A stretch of 7,761 bases of DNA, from assembly GCF_034007085.1 (NCBI RefSeq), contig NZ_JAVERO010000105.1, positions 1 to 7,761 on the forward strand. Reading direction: 5' to 3'. The position numbers and the translations under genes are program-made. This DNA is from Castellaniella sp034007085 (lineage in GTDB: Bacteria; Pseudomonadota; Gammaproteobacteria; Burkholderiales; Burkholderiaceae_B). Position 1 is the stretch's first letter, and each line of letters starts with the position of its first letter. Of this stretch, positions 1-6,295 are shown piece by piece. The notes below the pieces were generated by a model. That model was not told the origin of the DNA. It worked only from the letters and a program-made list of their open reading frames with translations, and did no database searches.

Positions 1-227
1 TGGCAAAAATCGGCGCCAGCAGCAGCGTGGCCGTCCATCGGCTGGGCAAATTCAAGACCGCCGCGCAGATGATCGCCATCCCCTGCCTGTTGTACTGGCA
101 GCCCCTGGCCGGGGTGTCCACGCGCCTGGTCGGCCAGGTCCTGATCGTGGTCGCCGCCATTCTGACCGTCTGGTCGATGTGCTACTACCTGAAAAAGGCC
201 TGGCCCGAGATCCGCGACCGCGCCTGA
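1..227 (+). CDS. pgsA: CDP-diacylglycerol--glycerol-3-phosphate 3-phosphatidyltransferase, C-terminal part
   Basis: This is the last 74 residues of a protein that begins before the window; the first complete codon is at base 3 and the TGA is at 225-227. The wording AKIGASSSVAVHRLGKFKTA followed by AQMIAIPCLLY is what I recognise from the second half of PgsA, which makes phosphatidylglycerophosphate, the precursor of phosphatidylglycerol, at the inner membrane. Two hydrophobic stretches are visible, around MIAIPCLLYW and VLIVVAAILTVWSMCYYL, and the protein ends in a short charged tail (KKAWPEIRDRA). The CDP-alcohol phosphotransferase catalytic motif lies in the N-terminal half and is outside the window, so activity cannot be judged. 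It converges on queF with only 14 bases between the stop codons, and I see no convincing terminator in that gap. Confidence 0.85.
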   Translation, partial: AKIGASSSVAVHRLGKFKTAAQMIAIPCLLYWQPLAGVSTRLVGQVLIVVAAILTVWSMCYYLKKAWPEIRDRA

Positions 228-241
228 CCGTGATCCGGTGA

Positions 242-1114
242 TTACTGCCGCAGCGTGCGTGTCTGGCCGATGTCGGTGGGCGGGTGGCTGGCCCGCCAGG
301 GGTTGATGTCCAGCCCGCCGCGCCGGGTATAGCGTGCGTAGACCAGCAGTTCTTCGGGTGCGCAGCGCGTCATGATTTCCCCATAGATCTTTTCCACGCA
401 CAGTTCGTGGAATTCCTGGTGCTGCCGCAGCGATACGATGTAGCGCAGCAACCCGGCATGGTCGATGCGCGGACCCGCATAGCGGATCTGCAGGCTGGCC
501 CAGTCGGGCTGTCCGGTCACCGGACAGTTGGATTTCAGCAGTTCGGAAACCAGGACTTCGCGCACGAATGGAGCAGGCTGCGACAGGACCAGGCAATCGG
601 GCCGGGGGGTCTGGGTGGCTTCGAAATCCAGATCCTGATCATCGATACAGGTACCGCGCAGCGGCGTGCAGCTGAGTTCGAAGGCCGGCCGCGCCGACAG
701 GATCTCTACGTGCACGGGCTTGCCACAGGCCCGGGACAGGTCTGTGTGCAGGCGCTGGCGGACGATGTCTAGGTATTCGAAGCGTTCCTCGTTGTAGCTG
801 TTCAGGTAGAGCTTGAGCGATTTGGATTCGATCAGCCTGGGGCTGTCCATGGGAACGGTGAAACGGCCGATGGCCACGACTGGCTTGCCCTTGGCGTTCA
901 GCCAGGACAGTTCATAGGCGTTCCAGATGTCGGCACCGTGCGCTGCCAGGGGCAGGTCCATGCCGTCGCGCGTGTCGGCGCGCTCGATCGGGAACAGCAG
1001 GGCCGGGTCGTAGCGCGTCGAACCTGGGGTGGTGCGTCCCAGAGGGCTGGCGGAAAGTGCATCAGGGTTCATGGCGTGGCGGAAGGCGAGGCTGGTGCGT
1101 TGTGTCCGGGTCAT
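242..1114 (-). CDS. queF: NADPH-dependent 7-cyano-7-deazaguanine (preQ0) reductase, long form
   Basis: This cytoplasmic enzyme reduces the nitrile of preQ0 to the amine preQ1 with two NADPH, in the pathway to the tRNA wobble base queuosine. The 290-residue product matches the long two-module QueF type (E. coli about 282 aa). The QueF motif ESKSLKLYLNS starts at residue 96. The catalytic Cys197 lies in SNCPVTGQPDW with Asp204. His236 and Glu237 lie in HQEFHE, and a conserved RRGGLDINPW segment is at 264-273. All four positions, and Glu96, are offset by a constant +7 from the E. coli catalytic residues as I remember them. The start is uncertain: ATG at 1114 gives a short N-terminal extension, while an in-frame ATG at 1072 (residue 15) gives 276 aa. 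Neither has a good Shine-Dalgarno; 1114 is preceded by a weak CCAGG. The gene stands alone on the minus strand. Confidence 0.93.
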   Translation of the reverse strand: MTRTQRTSLAFRHAMNPDALSASPLGRTTPGSTRYDPALLFPIERADTRDGMDLPLAAHGADIWNAYELSWLNAKGKPVVAIGRFTVPMDSPRLIESKSLKLYLNSYNEERFEYLDIVRQRLHTDLSRACGKPVHVEILSARPAFELSCTPLRGTCIDDQDLDFEATQTPRPDCLVLSQPAPFVREVLVSELLKSNCPVTGQPDWASLQIRYAGPRIDHAGLLRYIVSLRQHQEFHELCVEKIYGEIMTRCAPEELLVYARYTRRGGLDINPWRASHPPTDIGQTRTLRQ

Positions 1115-1143
1115 CCTGGAGATCCAGGGTGACAGGGTGCCTC

Positions 1144-1149
1144 ATTCTA
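1144..1149 (-). promoter_or_regulatory. possible -10 element for queF
   Basis: Read on the minus strand this is TAGAAT, five of six matches to TATAAT. It would place transcription start near 1137, about 23 bases before the ATG at 1114, which fits the longer QueF start. No good -35 hexamer lies at 16-19 bases upstream, so the call is weak. Confidence 0.22.
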
Positions 1150-1199
1150 CCGCCGCCGTTTCTGCCCACGGATGAATTTTCCACATCATGATATTTGAG

Positions 1200-1214
1200 T
1201 TTCATAATATGAAA
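1200..1214. promoter_or_regulatory. candidate operator 1, perfect 15-bp palindrome
   Basis: TTTCATAATATGAAA is perfectly self-complementary around the central A at 1207. The dyad extends imperfectly outward to about 1193-1221. It is the best copy of an element repeated at 1243-1257 and 1263-1277. The binding protein is unknown; I do not match it to a known isocitrate lyase regulator site. Confidence 0.45.
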
Positions 1215-1242
1215 ATGAAATGTTGCATTGCGTGTGCCGCCT

Positions 1243-1257
1243 TTTCATTTTAAGAAA
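1243..1257. promoter_or_regulatory. candidate operator 2, related to operator 1
   Basis: TTTCATTTTAAGAAA matches operator 1 at 12 of 15 positions, and its outer TTTC/GAAA arms are intact. Its centre at 1250 is 43 bp from operator 1 and 20 bp from operator 3, close to whole numbers of helical turns. It is weaker than the other two and could be chance in AT-rich DNA. Confidence 0.3.
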
Positions 1258-1284
1258 TTTAATTTCATAACATGGAATTAAATT
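1256..1284. promoter_or_regulatory. candidate operator 3, 29-bp inverted repeat
   Basis: The arms AATTTAATT (1256-1264) and AATTAAATT (1276-1284) are perfect reverse complements. Inside them TTTCATAACATGGAA (1263-1277) matches operator 1 at 13 of 15 positions. Twelve of the 14 base pairs across the dyad match. The centre (1270) is exactly 63 bp, six helical turns, from the centre of operator 1 (1207), so the two sites face the same side of the helix. Confidence 0.45.
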
Positions 1285-1322
1285 ATTATCTCATTGAATT
1301 TAAACAAGAAAATTTTGTGTCT

Positions 1323-1332
1323 TATATAAGAT
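1323..1332 (+). promoter_or_regulatory. probable -10 region of the aceA promoter
   Basis: The segment TATATAAGAT offers overlapping TATATA, TATAAG and TAAGAT hexamers at the downstream edge of the AT-rich core. Transcription would start near 1335-1340, giving a leader of roughly 75-80 bases. No -35 hexamer with normal spacing is convincing (TTGAAT at 1294-1299 is too far upstream), which would suit an activator-dependent promoter. Confidence 0.35.
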
Positions 1333-1401
1333 AGAAGTCATGTGTGCGGTGCACCATCGGCGTAGACTGTATCCCATCGTCGATTCCCTTTTTCTTTTCT
1401 C

Positions 1402-1406
1402 AGGAG
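1402..1406 (+). promoter_or_regulatory. aceA ribosome-binding site
   Basis: AGGAG sits seven bases before the ATG at 1414 and fixes that start over other frames, including one that opens at 1344. Confidence 0.85.
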
Positions 1407-1413
1407 TTCCATC

Positions 1414-2733
<1,320 letters not shown>

Positions 2734-2753
2734 TCATGACCATTTGAGAGAGG

Positions 2754-2777
2754 GCAGGAGAGCGGGGGCTCTCCTGC
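2754..2777 (+). terminator. GC-rich hairpin after aceA (no U-tract)
   Basis: GCAGGAGAGC (2754-2763) and GCTCTCCTGC (2768-2777) form a perfect 10-bp stem around a GGGG loop, 20 bases after the aceA stop. Only a short TTTT follows, at 2785-2788, so it is probably an mRNA 3'-end protector or an assisting hairpin rather than the terminator itself. Confidence 0.55.
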
Positions 2778-2788
2778 GGTGTGCTTTT

Positions 2789-2817
2789 GGGAAGGCCTTG
2801 GCCTTCCCGTTTTTTTT
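2789..2817 (+). terminator. intrinsic terminator of aceA
   Basis: GGGAAGGCC (2789-2797) pairs perfectly with GGCCTTCCC (2800-2808). Because a TT-only loop is tight, the effective structure is probably an 8-bp stem with a CTTG loop. It is followed after one G by eight Ts (2810-2817), a textbook Rho-independent terminator. Confidence 0.92.
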
Positions 2818-2849
2818 GGGTGGAGGAGTATTTTTTGGGTGGAGGAGCA
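2812..2849 (+). repeat. tandem 19-bp direct repeat, two copies
   Basis: The 17-base unit TTTTTTGGGTGGAGGAG occurs at 2812-2828 and again at 2831-2847. With the two bases after each copy (TA, CA) the period is 19 bp and 18 of 19 positions are identical. The first copy's T-run is part of the aceA terminator tract. The repeat lies in the non-coding gap before the ccoI-like gene and may have arisen by slippage. Confidence 0.85.
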
Positions 2850-2889
2850 TTGCGCGCTGCGTACCATGGGCGAGGGCGCACGGGTGTTA

Positions 2890-2903
2890 TTGATCTACAT
2901 CAA
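2890..2903 (+). promoter_or_regulatory. FNR/ANR box upstream of the ccoI-like gene
   Basis: TTGATCTACATCAA is a perfect match to the FNR-family consensus TTGAT-N4-ATCAA. Its centre lies 29.5 bp before the first base of the TATAGT hexamer at 2926, exactly the -41.5 to -12 spacing of a class II FNR-activated promoter. It implies induction of the ccoI-like and ccoS genes at low oxygen. The regulator gene is not in the window. Confidence 0.9.
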
Positions 2904-2925
2904 TGTTTGCTCATGGTGGGCTGGC

Positions 2926-2931
2926 TATAGT
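2926..2931 (+). promoter_or_regulatory. -10 element of the FNR-dependent ccoI-like promoter
   Basis: TATAGT matches TATAAT at five of six positions and is correctly placed relative to the FNR box. The inferred transcription start is near 2938, coincident with the ATG chosen for the following gene. Confidence 0.7.
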
Positions 2932-2937
2932 TGGCCC

Positions 2938-3888
2938 ATGCGCGCGCCTTCTCTCTTTACGCCTCCGCCGCACATGACCGACGCCATGCGCCGCGCCCGG
3001 CGGCACATGCTTGCCCGCACCGGGCTGGCCTGGCTGGTGATGATGCAGGTCATGATGCTGGCCTTTCCTGGCTATTTGCGTCACAGCGCCCGTGCGCCCG
3101 ATGCGCAGCTGGCCCTGGAACAGGCCATCGTGCTGATGAACTGGCTCAGCCTGATCCTCTGTGTGCCGCTGATCCTGTATTGCGCCTGGCCGGTCTGGCG
3201 TGGTGCCTGGCATGATCTGTCGCGTCAGCGCATCGGCATGGACGTGCCGGTCGCGCTGGGCATTCTTGCGGCATTCGTGCCCAGCGTCGTCGCCACCTGG
3301 CGCGATGTGGGCGAGGTCTATTTCGATTCGGTGTCCATGTTCGTCGCCTTCCTGCTGACGGCACGTTTCCTGGAAACCTGCGCCCGCCAGGCCGTCAGCG
3401 GCCAGCCCCACGGGGCCAGGGACGCTGAATTGCTGCGATCCGCCGATCGGCTGGCTTTCTGGTTCGTCTGTATCCAGATCCTGCTGGCCATTCTGGTTGG
3501 CCTGTACTGGTGGAATGTCCAGCCTGACCAGGCGCTGGCCGTGACGGTGGCGTTGCTGGTCATGAGCTGTCCTTGCGCCATGTCCATGTCGGTGCCCGCG
3601 GCCCTGGCGGCCCGCCAGGCGGTGCGCTTGCGTACGGGGGCGGGTGACGGGGGCGATCCAGCCGTGCTGGATCGCGCGATGCGGCGCGTCGCACACCAGA
3701 ATCTCTACGGCTCCCTGGCCTGGCACCTGCTGATGGTACCGTTGGCGGCCTGCGGCTGGGTGCAGCCCTGGCTGGCAGCCATCACCATGCTGTTGTCATC
3801 CCTGGCTGTCGCGGCCAACGCCTGGCGCCTGGCGCGCCCTGCGGCTGGCGGGACGGCCGGCCGTCAGTCGGCTGCGCAGCCGGTCTGA
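2938..3888 (+). CDS. CcoI-like P1B copper-ATPase membrane shell lacking all catalytic domains
   Basis: The 316-residue product resembles the membrane part of CcoI/FixI, the P1B copper ATPase that serves cbb3 oxidase assembly, and sits in the ccoI position directly before ccoS. Eight hydrophobic segments are seen, near residues 28-47, 64-85, 101-120, 130-148, 171-191, 199-222, 256-273 and 277-296. Retained family wording includes GMDVPVALGI (100-109), EVYFDSVSMF (126-135), the metal motif MSCPCAMSM (209-217; CPC 211-213) and MLLSS (284-288). Absent are the N-terminal metal-binding domain, the actuator domain (only about 22 residues between helices 4 and 5) and the phosphorylation/nucleotide domain (about 32 residues between helices 6 and 7; no DKTGT). 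Full CcoI proteins are roughly 750-830 aa. The usual Tyr-Asn of helix 7 appears as Trp262-His263. The frame is open with neighbour-like codon use. ATG 2938 has no Shine-Dalgarno; ATGs at 2974 and 2986 are alternatives. It could be a repurposed protein or an eroded relic; ATPase activity is excluded. Confidence 0.8.
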   Translation: MRAPSLFTPPPHMTDAMRRARRHMLARTGLAWLVMMQVMMLAFPGYLRHSARAPDAQLALEQAIVLMNWLSLILCVPLILYCAWPVWRGAWHDLSRQRIGMDVPVALGILAAFVPSVVATWRDVGEVYFDSVSMFVAFLLTARFLETCARQAVSGQPHGARDAELLRSADRLAFWFVCIQILLAILVGLYWWNVQPDQALAVTVALLVMSCPCAMSMSVPAALAARQAVRLRTGAGDGGDPAVLDRAMRRVAHQNLYGSLAWHLLMVPLAACGWVQPWLAAITMLLSSLAVAANAWRLARPAAGGTAGRQSAAQPV

Positions 3889-3896
3889 GGCCTGTC

Positions 3897-4052
3897 ATGG
3901 ATGCACTGTTCCTGCTTTTGCCGATTTCCCTGCTGTTCGTCCTGGGAATCGGTGTGGCGTTCTGGTGGGCGATCTTTTCCGGGCAGTTCGATGACACCCG
4001 GGATGCGGCGGTCGCCATCCTGGACGATGACGACCGTACTCACGCCAAATAA
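3897..4052 (+). CDS. ccoS: cbb3-type cytochrome oxidase assembly protein CcoS
   Basis: This is a 51-residue protein with one membrane helix (about residues 4-26, LFLLLPISLLFVLGIGVAFW) followed by the hallmark WAIFSGQFDD and an acidic tail (ILDDDD) typical of CcoS/FixS. In characterised systems CcoS is needed for insertion of the redox cofactors (hemes and CuB) into CcoN. The ATG is eight bases after the stop of the ccoI-like gene, with GAGG at 3887-3890 six bases before it and overlapping that stop, so the two genes are almost surely cotranscribed and translationally linked. The stop codon TAA (4050-4052) is followed within three bases by the next FNR box. Confidence 0.92.
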   Translation: MDALFLLLPISLLFVLGIGVAFWWAIFSGQFDDTRDAAVAILDDDDRTHAK

Positions 4053-4054
4053 TC

Positions 4055-4068
4055 TTGACTTGGATCAA
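4055..4068 (+). promoter_or_regulatory. FNR/ANR box upstream of ccoN
   Basis: TTGACTTGGATCAA matches TTGAT-N4-ATCAA with one mismatch (C for T in the left arm). Its centre lies 29.5 bp before the first base of the GATTAT hexamer at 4091, again class II spacing, predicting a start near 4103. It should give the oxidase structural genes their own low-oxygen promoter, separate from the ccoI-like/ccoS one. Confidence 0.87.
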
Positions 4069-4090
4069 GGACCTTTCGGGGTGGGTAGGG

Positions 4091-4096
4091 GATTAT
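4091..4096 (+). promoter_or_regulatory. -10 element of the ccoN promoter
   Basis: GATTAT matches TATAAT at four of six positions and is placed correctly for the FNR box. The predicted leader runs from about 4103 to 4145 and contains a good Shine-Dalgarno, GAGGGG at 4133-4138. Confidence 0.5.
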
Positions 4097-4145
4097 TCAG
4101 CTTCTCAAAAATTCACGCATTAACTTTGTTCTGAGGGGAACGCTT

Positions 4146-5627
4146 ATGGGCATGACCGGCGCAGCCGGAACACCGGCCGAAACCTTCAATTACGGTGTCG
4201 TCAGGCAGTTCACCATCGCCACGATCTTCTGGGGCGTGGTGGGGATGGCCGTCGGCGTGCTGATTGCATCGCAGCTGATCTGGCCAGAATTGAATTTCAA
4301 TATTCCGTGGCTCAGCTATGGGCGCTTGCGCCCACTGCACACCAACGGGGTGATTTTCGCCTTCGGCGGCAGCGCCCTGTTCGCGACGTCCTATTACGTC
4401 GTGCAGCGCACCTGTCAGGCCCGGCTGCTTTCCGACAAGCTGGCGGCCTTCACCTTCTGGGGCTGGCAGGCCGTACTGGTCGGTGCCGTGATCACGCTGC
4501 CCCTGGGCTATACCTCGACCAAGGAATACGCCGAACTCGAATGGCCTCTCGACATCCTGATCACGCTGGTCTGGGTGGCCTATGCCATCGTGTTCTTCGG
4601 CACGATCGCCAAGCGCCGTGTCAAGCACATCTACGTGGCGAACTGGTTTTTCGGGTCCTACATCCTGACGATCGCCATCTTGCACATCTTCAACAACCTG
4701 GAACTGCCAGTGTCGTTGTGGAAGTCCTATTCCGCTTACAGCGGGGTGCAGGATGCCATGGTGCAATGGTGGTACGGCCACAATGCCGTGGGTTTTTTCC
4801 TGACCACCAGCTTCCTGGGCATGATGTATTACTTCGTGCCCAAGCAGGCCGGGCGCCCGATCTATTCCTACCGTCTGTCGATCGTGCACTTCTGGGCGCT
4901 GGCCTTCACCTACATGTGGGCCGGCCCGCATCACCTGCTGTACACCTCGCTGCCTGACTGGACCCAGTCGCTGGGGATGGCGTTTTCGCTGATTCTGCTG
5001 GCGCCGTCGTGGGGTGGGATGATCAACGGCATCATGACCGTTTCGGGTGCCTGGCACAAACTGCGCACCGATCCGATCCTGAAATTCTTGGTGGTGGCGC
5101 TGTCTTTCTACGGCATGTCCACCTTCGAAGGCTCCATGATGTCCATCCGCACGGTCAATGCCTTGTCGCACTACACCGATTGGACGGTCGGCCACGTGCA
5201 TTCCGGCGCCCTGGGCTGGGTGGCGATGATCACCTTCGGTTCGCTGTACTACCTGATCCCGCGTTTGTACGGCCGCGACAGCATGGCCCGGCCGGACTTC
5301 ATCAACCTGCACTTCTGGCTGGCGACGCTGGGGGTGGTGCTGTATATCGCCGCGATGTGGATCGCAGGGGTGATGCAGGGCCTGATGTGGCGCGCCACGG
5401 GCGAGGACGGCATGCTGACCTACAGTTTCGTCGAGGTCGTCAAGGCCACCTATCCGTTCTATACCATTCGCCTGATCGGCGGCCTGCTCTTCCTGTCGGG
5501 CATGCTCCTGATGGCCTGGAACACCTGGCTGACGGTGCGCGGCCAGCCCCGGATCAATCCGGCGGTGCCTTTGGGCAGTCCGGATGCGCACGCCGTCCCC
5601 CAACCAGCCGTGCCGGCATCGGCCTAA
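4146..5627 (+). CDS. ccoN: cbb3-type cytochrome c oxidase subunit I
   Basis: CcoN is the catalytic subunit of the high-affinity cbb3 oxidase in the inner membrane. It reduces oxygen to water at a heme b3-CuB centre and pumps protons. The 493 residues contain about twelve membrane helices. Ligands visible are His65 in LRPLHTNGVIFAFGG and His352 in TVGHVHSGALGW for low-spin heme b, and His350 for heme b3. His212 (WYGHNAVGF), His262 and His263 (AGPHHLLY) bind CuB, and Tyr256, six residues before His262, is the cbb3-type cross-linking tyrosine. Glu328 in STFEGSMM fits the conserved glutamate of this class. The start at 4146 has GAGGGG seven bases upstream. It is the first gene of ccoNOQP; its stop overlaps the ccoO Shine-Dalgarno. 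All catalytic residues are intact. The N-terminus before the first helix and the Pro/Ala-rich C-terminal tail (about 468-493) are variable parts. Confidence 0.98.
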   Translation: MGMTGAAGTPAETFNYGVVRQFTIATIFWGVVGMAVGVLIASQLIWPELNFNIPWLSYGRLRPLHTNGVIFAFGGSALFATSYYVVQRTCQARLLSDKLAAFTFWGWQAVLVGAVITLPLGYTSTKEYAELEWPLDILITLVWVAYAIVFFGTIAKRRVKHIYVANWFFGSYILTIAILHIFNNLELPVSLWKSYSAYSGVQDAMVQWWYGHNAVGFFLTTSFLGMMYYFVPKQAGRPIYSYRLSIVHFWALAFTYMWAGPHHLLYTSLPDWTQSLGMAFSLILLAPSWGGMINGIMTVSGAWHKLRTDPILKFLVVALSFYGMSTFEGSMMSIRTVNALSHYTDWTVGHVHSGALGWVAMITFGSLYYLIPRLYGRDSMARPDFINLHFWLATLGVVLYIAAMWIAGVMQGLMWRATGEDGMLTYSFVEVVKATYPFYTIRLIGGLLFLSGMLLMAWNTWLTVRGQPRINPAVPLGSPDAHAVPQPAVPASA

Positions 5628-5637
5628 GGAGTTGACC

Positions 5638-6294
5638 ATGTCTGGTACCAAGAAACGCTTCTCCCATGAAATGCTGGAGCGCAACGTTGGTCTGCTGATC
5701 ATTTTCAGCATCCTGGTGGTGTCGTTTTCCGGCCTGGTGCAGATCATTCCGCTGTTCTTCCAGCATTCCACCACGACGGCGGCCGAGGGCGTCACGCCCT
5801 ACGAGGCCCTGCGGCTGGTGGGGCGTGACATCTACATTCGCGAAGGCTGTGTGGGCTGTCATTCCCAGCAGATCCGCAAGCTGCAGTCCGAGGTCCAGCG
5901 GTACGGGCCTTACTCCATTGCTGCGGAATCCGTCTACGACCACCCCTTCCTGTGGGGTTCCAAGCGTACGGGGCCGGATCTGGCCCGCGTCGGGCAGCGC
6001 TATTCCGATGAATGGCACCGCATCCACCTGCGCAATCCGCGCAATGTGGTCAAGGAATCCAATATGCCGGCCTATCCCTGGTTGCAGAAGAACACGGTCG
6101 AGGGGGCGGATGTCCAGGCGCGCATGAAGGTCCTGCGCACGCTGGGTGTGCCCTACACGGACGAGGAAATCGCCGCTGCGCCCGAACAGCTCAAGGGCAA
6201 GACCGAAGAAGACGCGATCGTGGCCTATCTGCAAGGCCTGGGCGTGGGTGGACGCGCTGCTGCGCAGCAGTCCATGATCGACGGAGGACACTGA
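5638..6294 (+). CDS. ccoO: cbb3-type cytochrome c oxidase subunit II, monoheme cytochrome c
   Basis: CcoO is the membrane-anchored monoheme cytochrome c that passes electrons from CcoP to the heme b of CcoN. The 218-residue protein has one N-terminal membrane anchor (about residues 17-41), then a periplasmic domain. Its heme-binding motif CVGCH is at 71-75, and Met143 in ESNMPAYPW is the likely axial ligand. The family-typical segment HPFLWGSKRTGPDLARVG at 102-119 is present. The start at 5638 is chosen because AGGAG (5627-5631) lies six bases before it and because the encoded MSGTKKRFSHE is a typical CcoO N-terminus. The frame stays open upstream to 5584, but that would overlap ccoN. The gap to ccoN is ten bases. 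Confidence 0.97.
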   Translation: MSGTKKRFSHEMLERNVGLLIIFSILVVSFSGLVQIIPLFFQHSTTTAAEGVTPYEALRLVGRDIYIREGCVGCHSQQIRKLQSEVQRYGPYSIAAESVYDHPFLWGSKRTGPDLARVGQRYSDEWHRIHLRNPRNVVKESNMPAYPWLQKNTVEGADVQARMKVLRTLGVPYTDEEIAAAPEQLKGKTEEDAIVAYLQGLGVGGRAAAQQSMIDGGH

Positions 6295-6295
6295 C

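Larger units (their letters stand above)
1115..1413 (+). promoter_or_regulatory. queF-aceA intergenic regulatory region, AT-rich core
   Basis: These 299 bases separate the divergent queF and aceA genes. No plausible gene is seen. The part from about 1170 to 1340 is very AT-rich in an otherwise GC-rich window and is full of short TTTCAT/ATGAAA elements, listed separately. This is typical of an activator- or repressor-controlled promoter, and isocitrate lyase genes are usually tightly controlled by carbon source. A pyrimidine-rich leader (about 1385-1400) precedes the aceA ribosome-binding site. No preQ1 riboswitch-like structure was recognised on the queF side. Confidence 0.6.

Noticed and set aside
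284..772. Plus-strand open frame opposite queF
   Set aside because: queF on the minus strand has all catalytic residues in order; the plus-strand translation has no family wording and no promoter.
1348..1355. GGTGCACC palindrome in the aceA leader
   Set aside because: An isolated 8-bp palindrome is expected by chance, and it is unrelated to the TTTCAT elements.
1115..1413. preQ1 riboswitch controlling queF
   Set aside because: The queF leader appears short (about 23 bases if the -10 at 1144-1149 is real), and no preQ1 aptamer-like pseudoknot with an A-rich tail was recognised.
2779..2937. Upstream extension of the CcoI-like gene (frame open from 2779)
   Set aside because: It would encode through the aceA terminator, the tandem repeat, the FNR box and the -10 element, and gives no family-like N-terminus. 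The start at 2938 or slightly downstream is much more likely.
2938..3888. Annotation as a functional copper-translocating P-type ATPase
   Set aside because: The phosphorylation motif DKTGT, the nucleotide domain and the actuator domain are absent, so the name would mislead even though the helices match the family.
2938..3888. Simple pseudogene call for the CcoI-like gene
   Set aside because: There is no frameshift or internal stop, the helices and CPC motif are intact, and promoter and coupling to ccoS are preserved. A relic remains possible but is not shown by the sequence.
4113..5795. 560-codon open frame on the minus strand opposite ccoN
   Set aside because: Spans the whole of ccoN and part of ccoO, gives a low-complexity His/Arg/Gln-rich product with no motif or ribosome-binding site, and reflects codon bias of the real genes.
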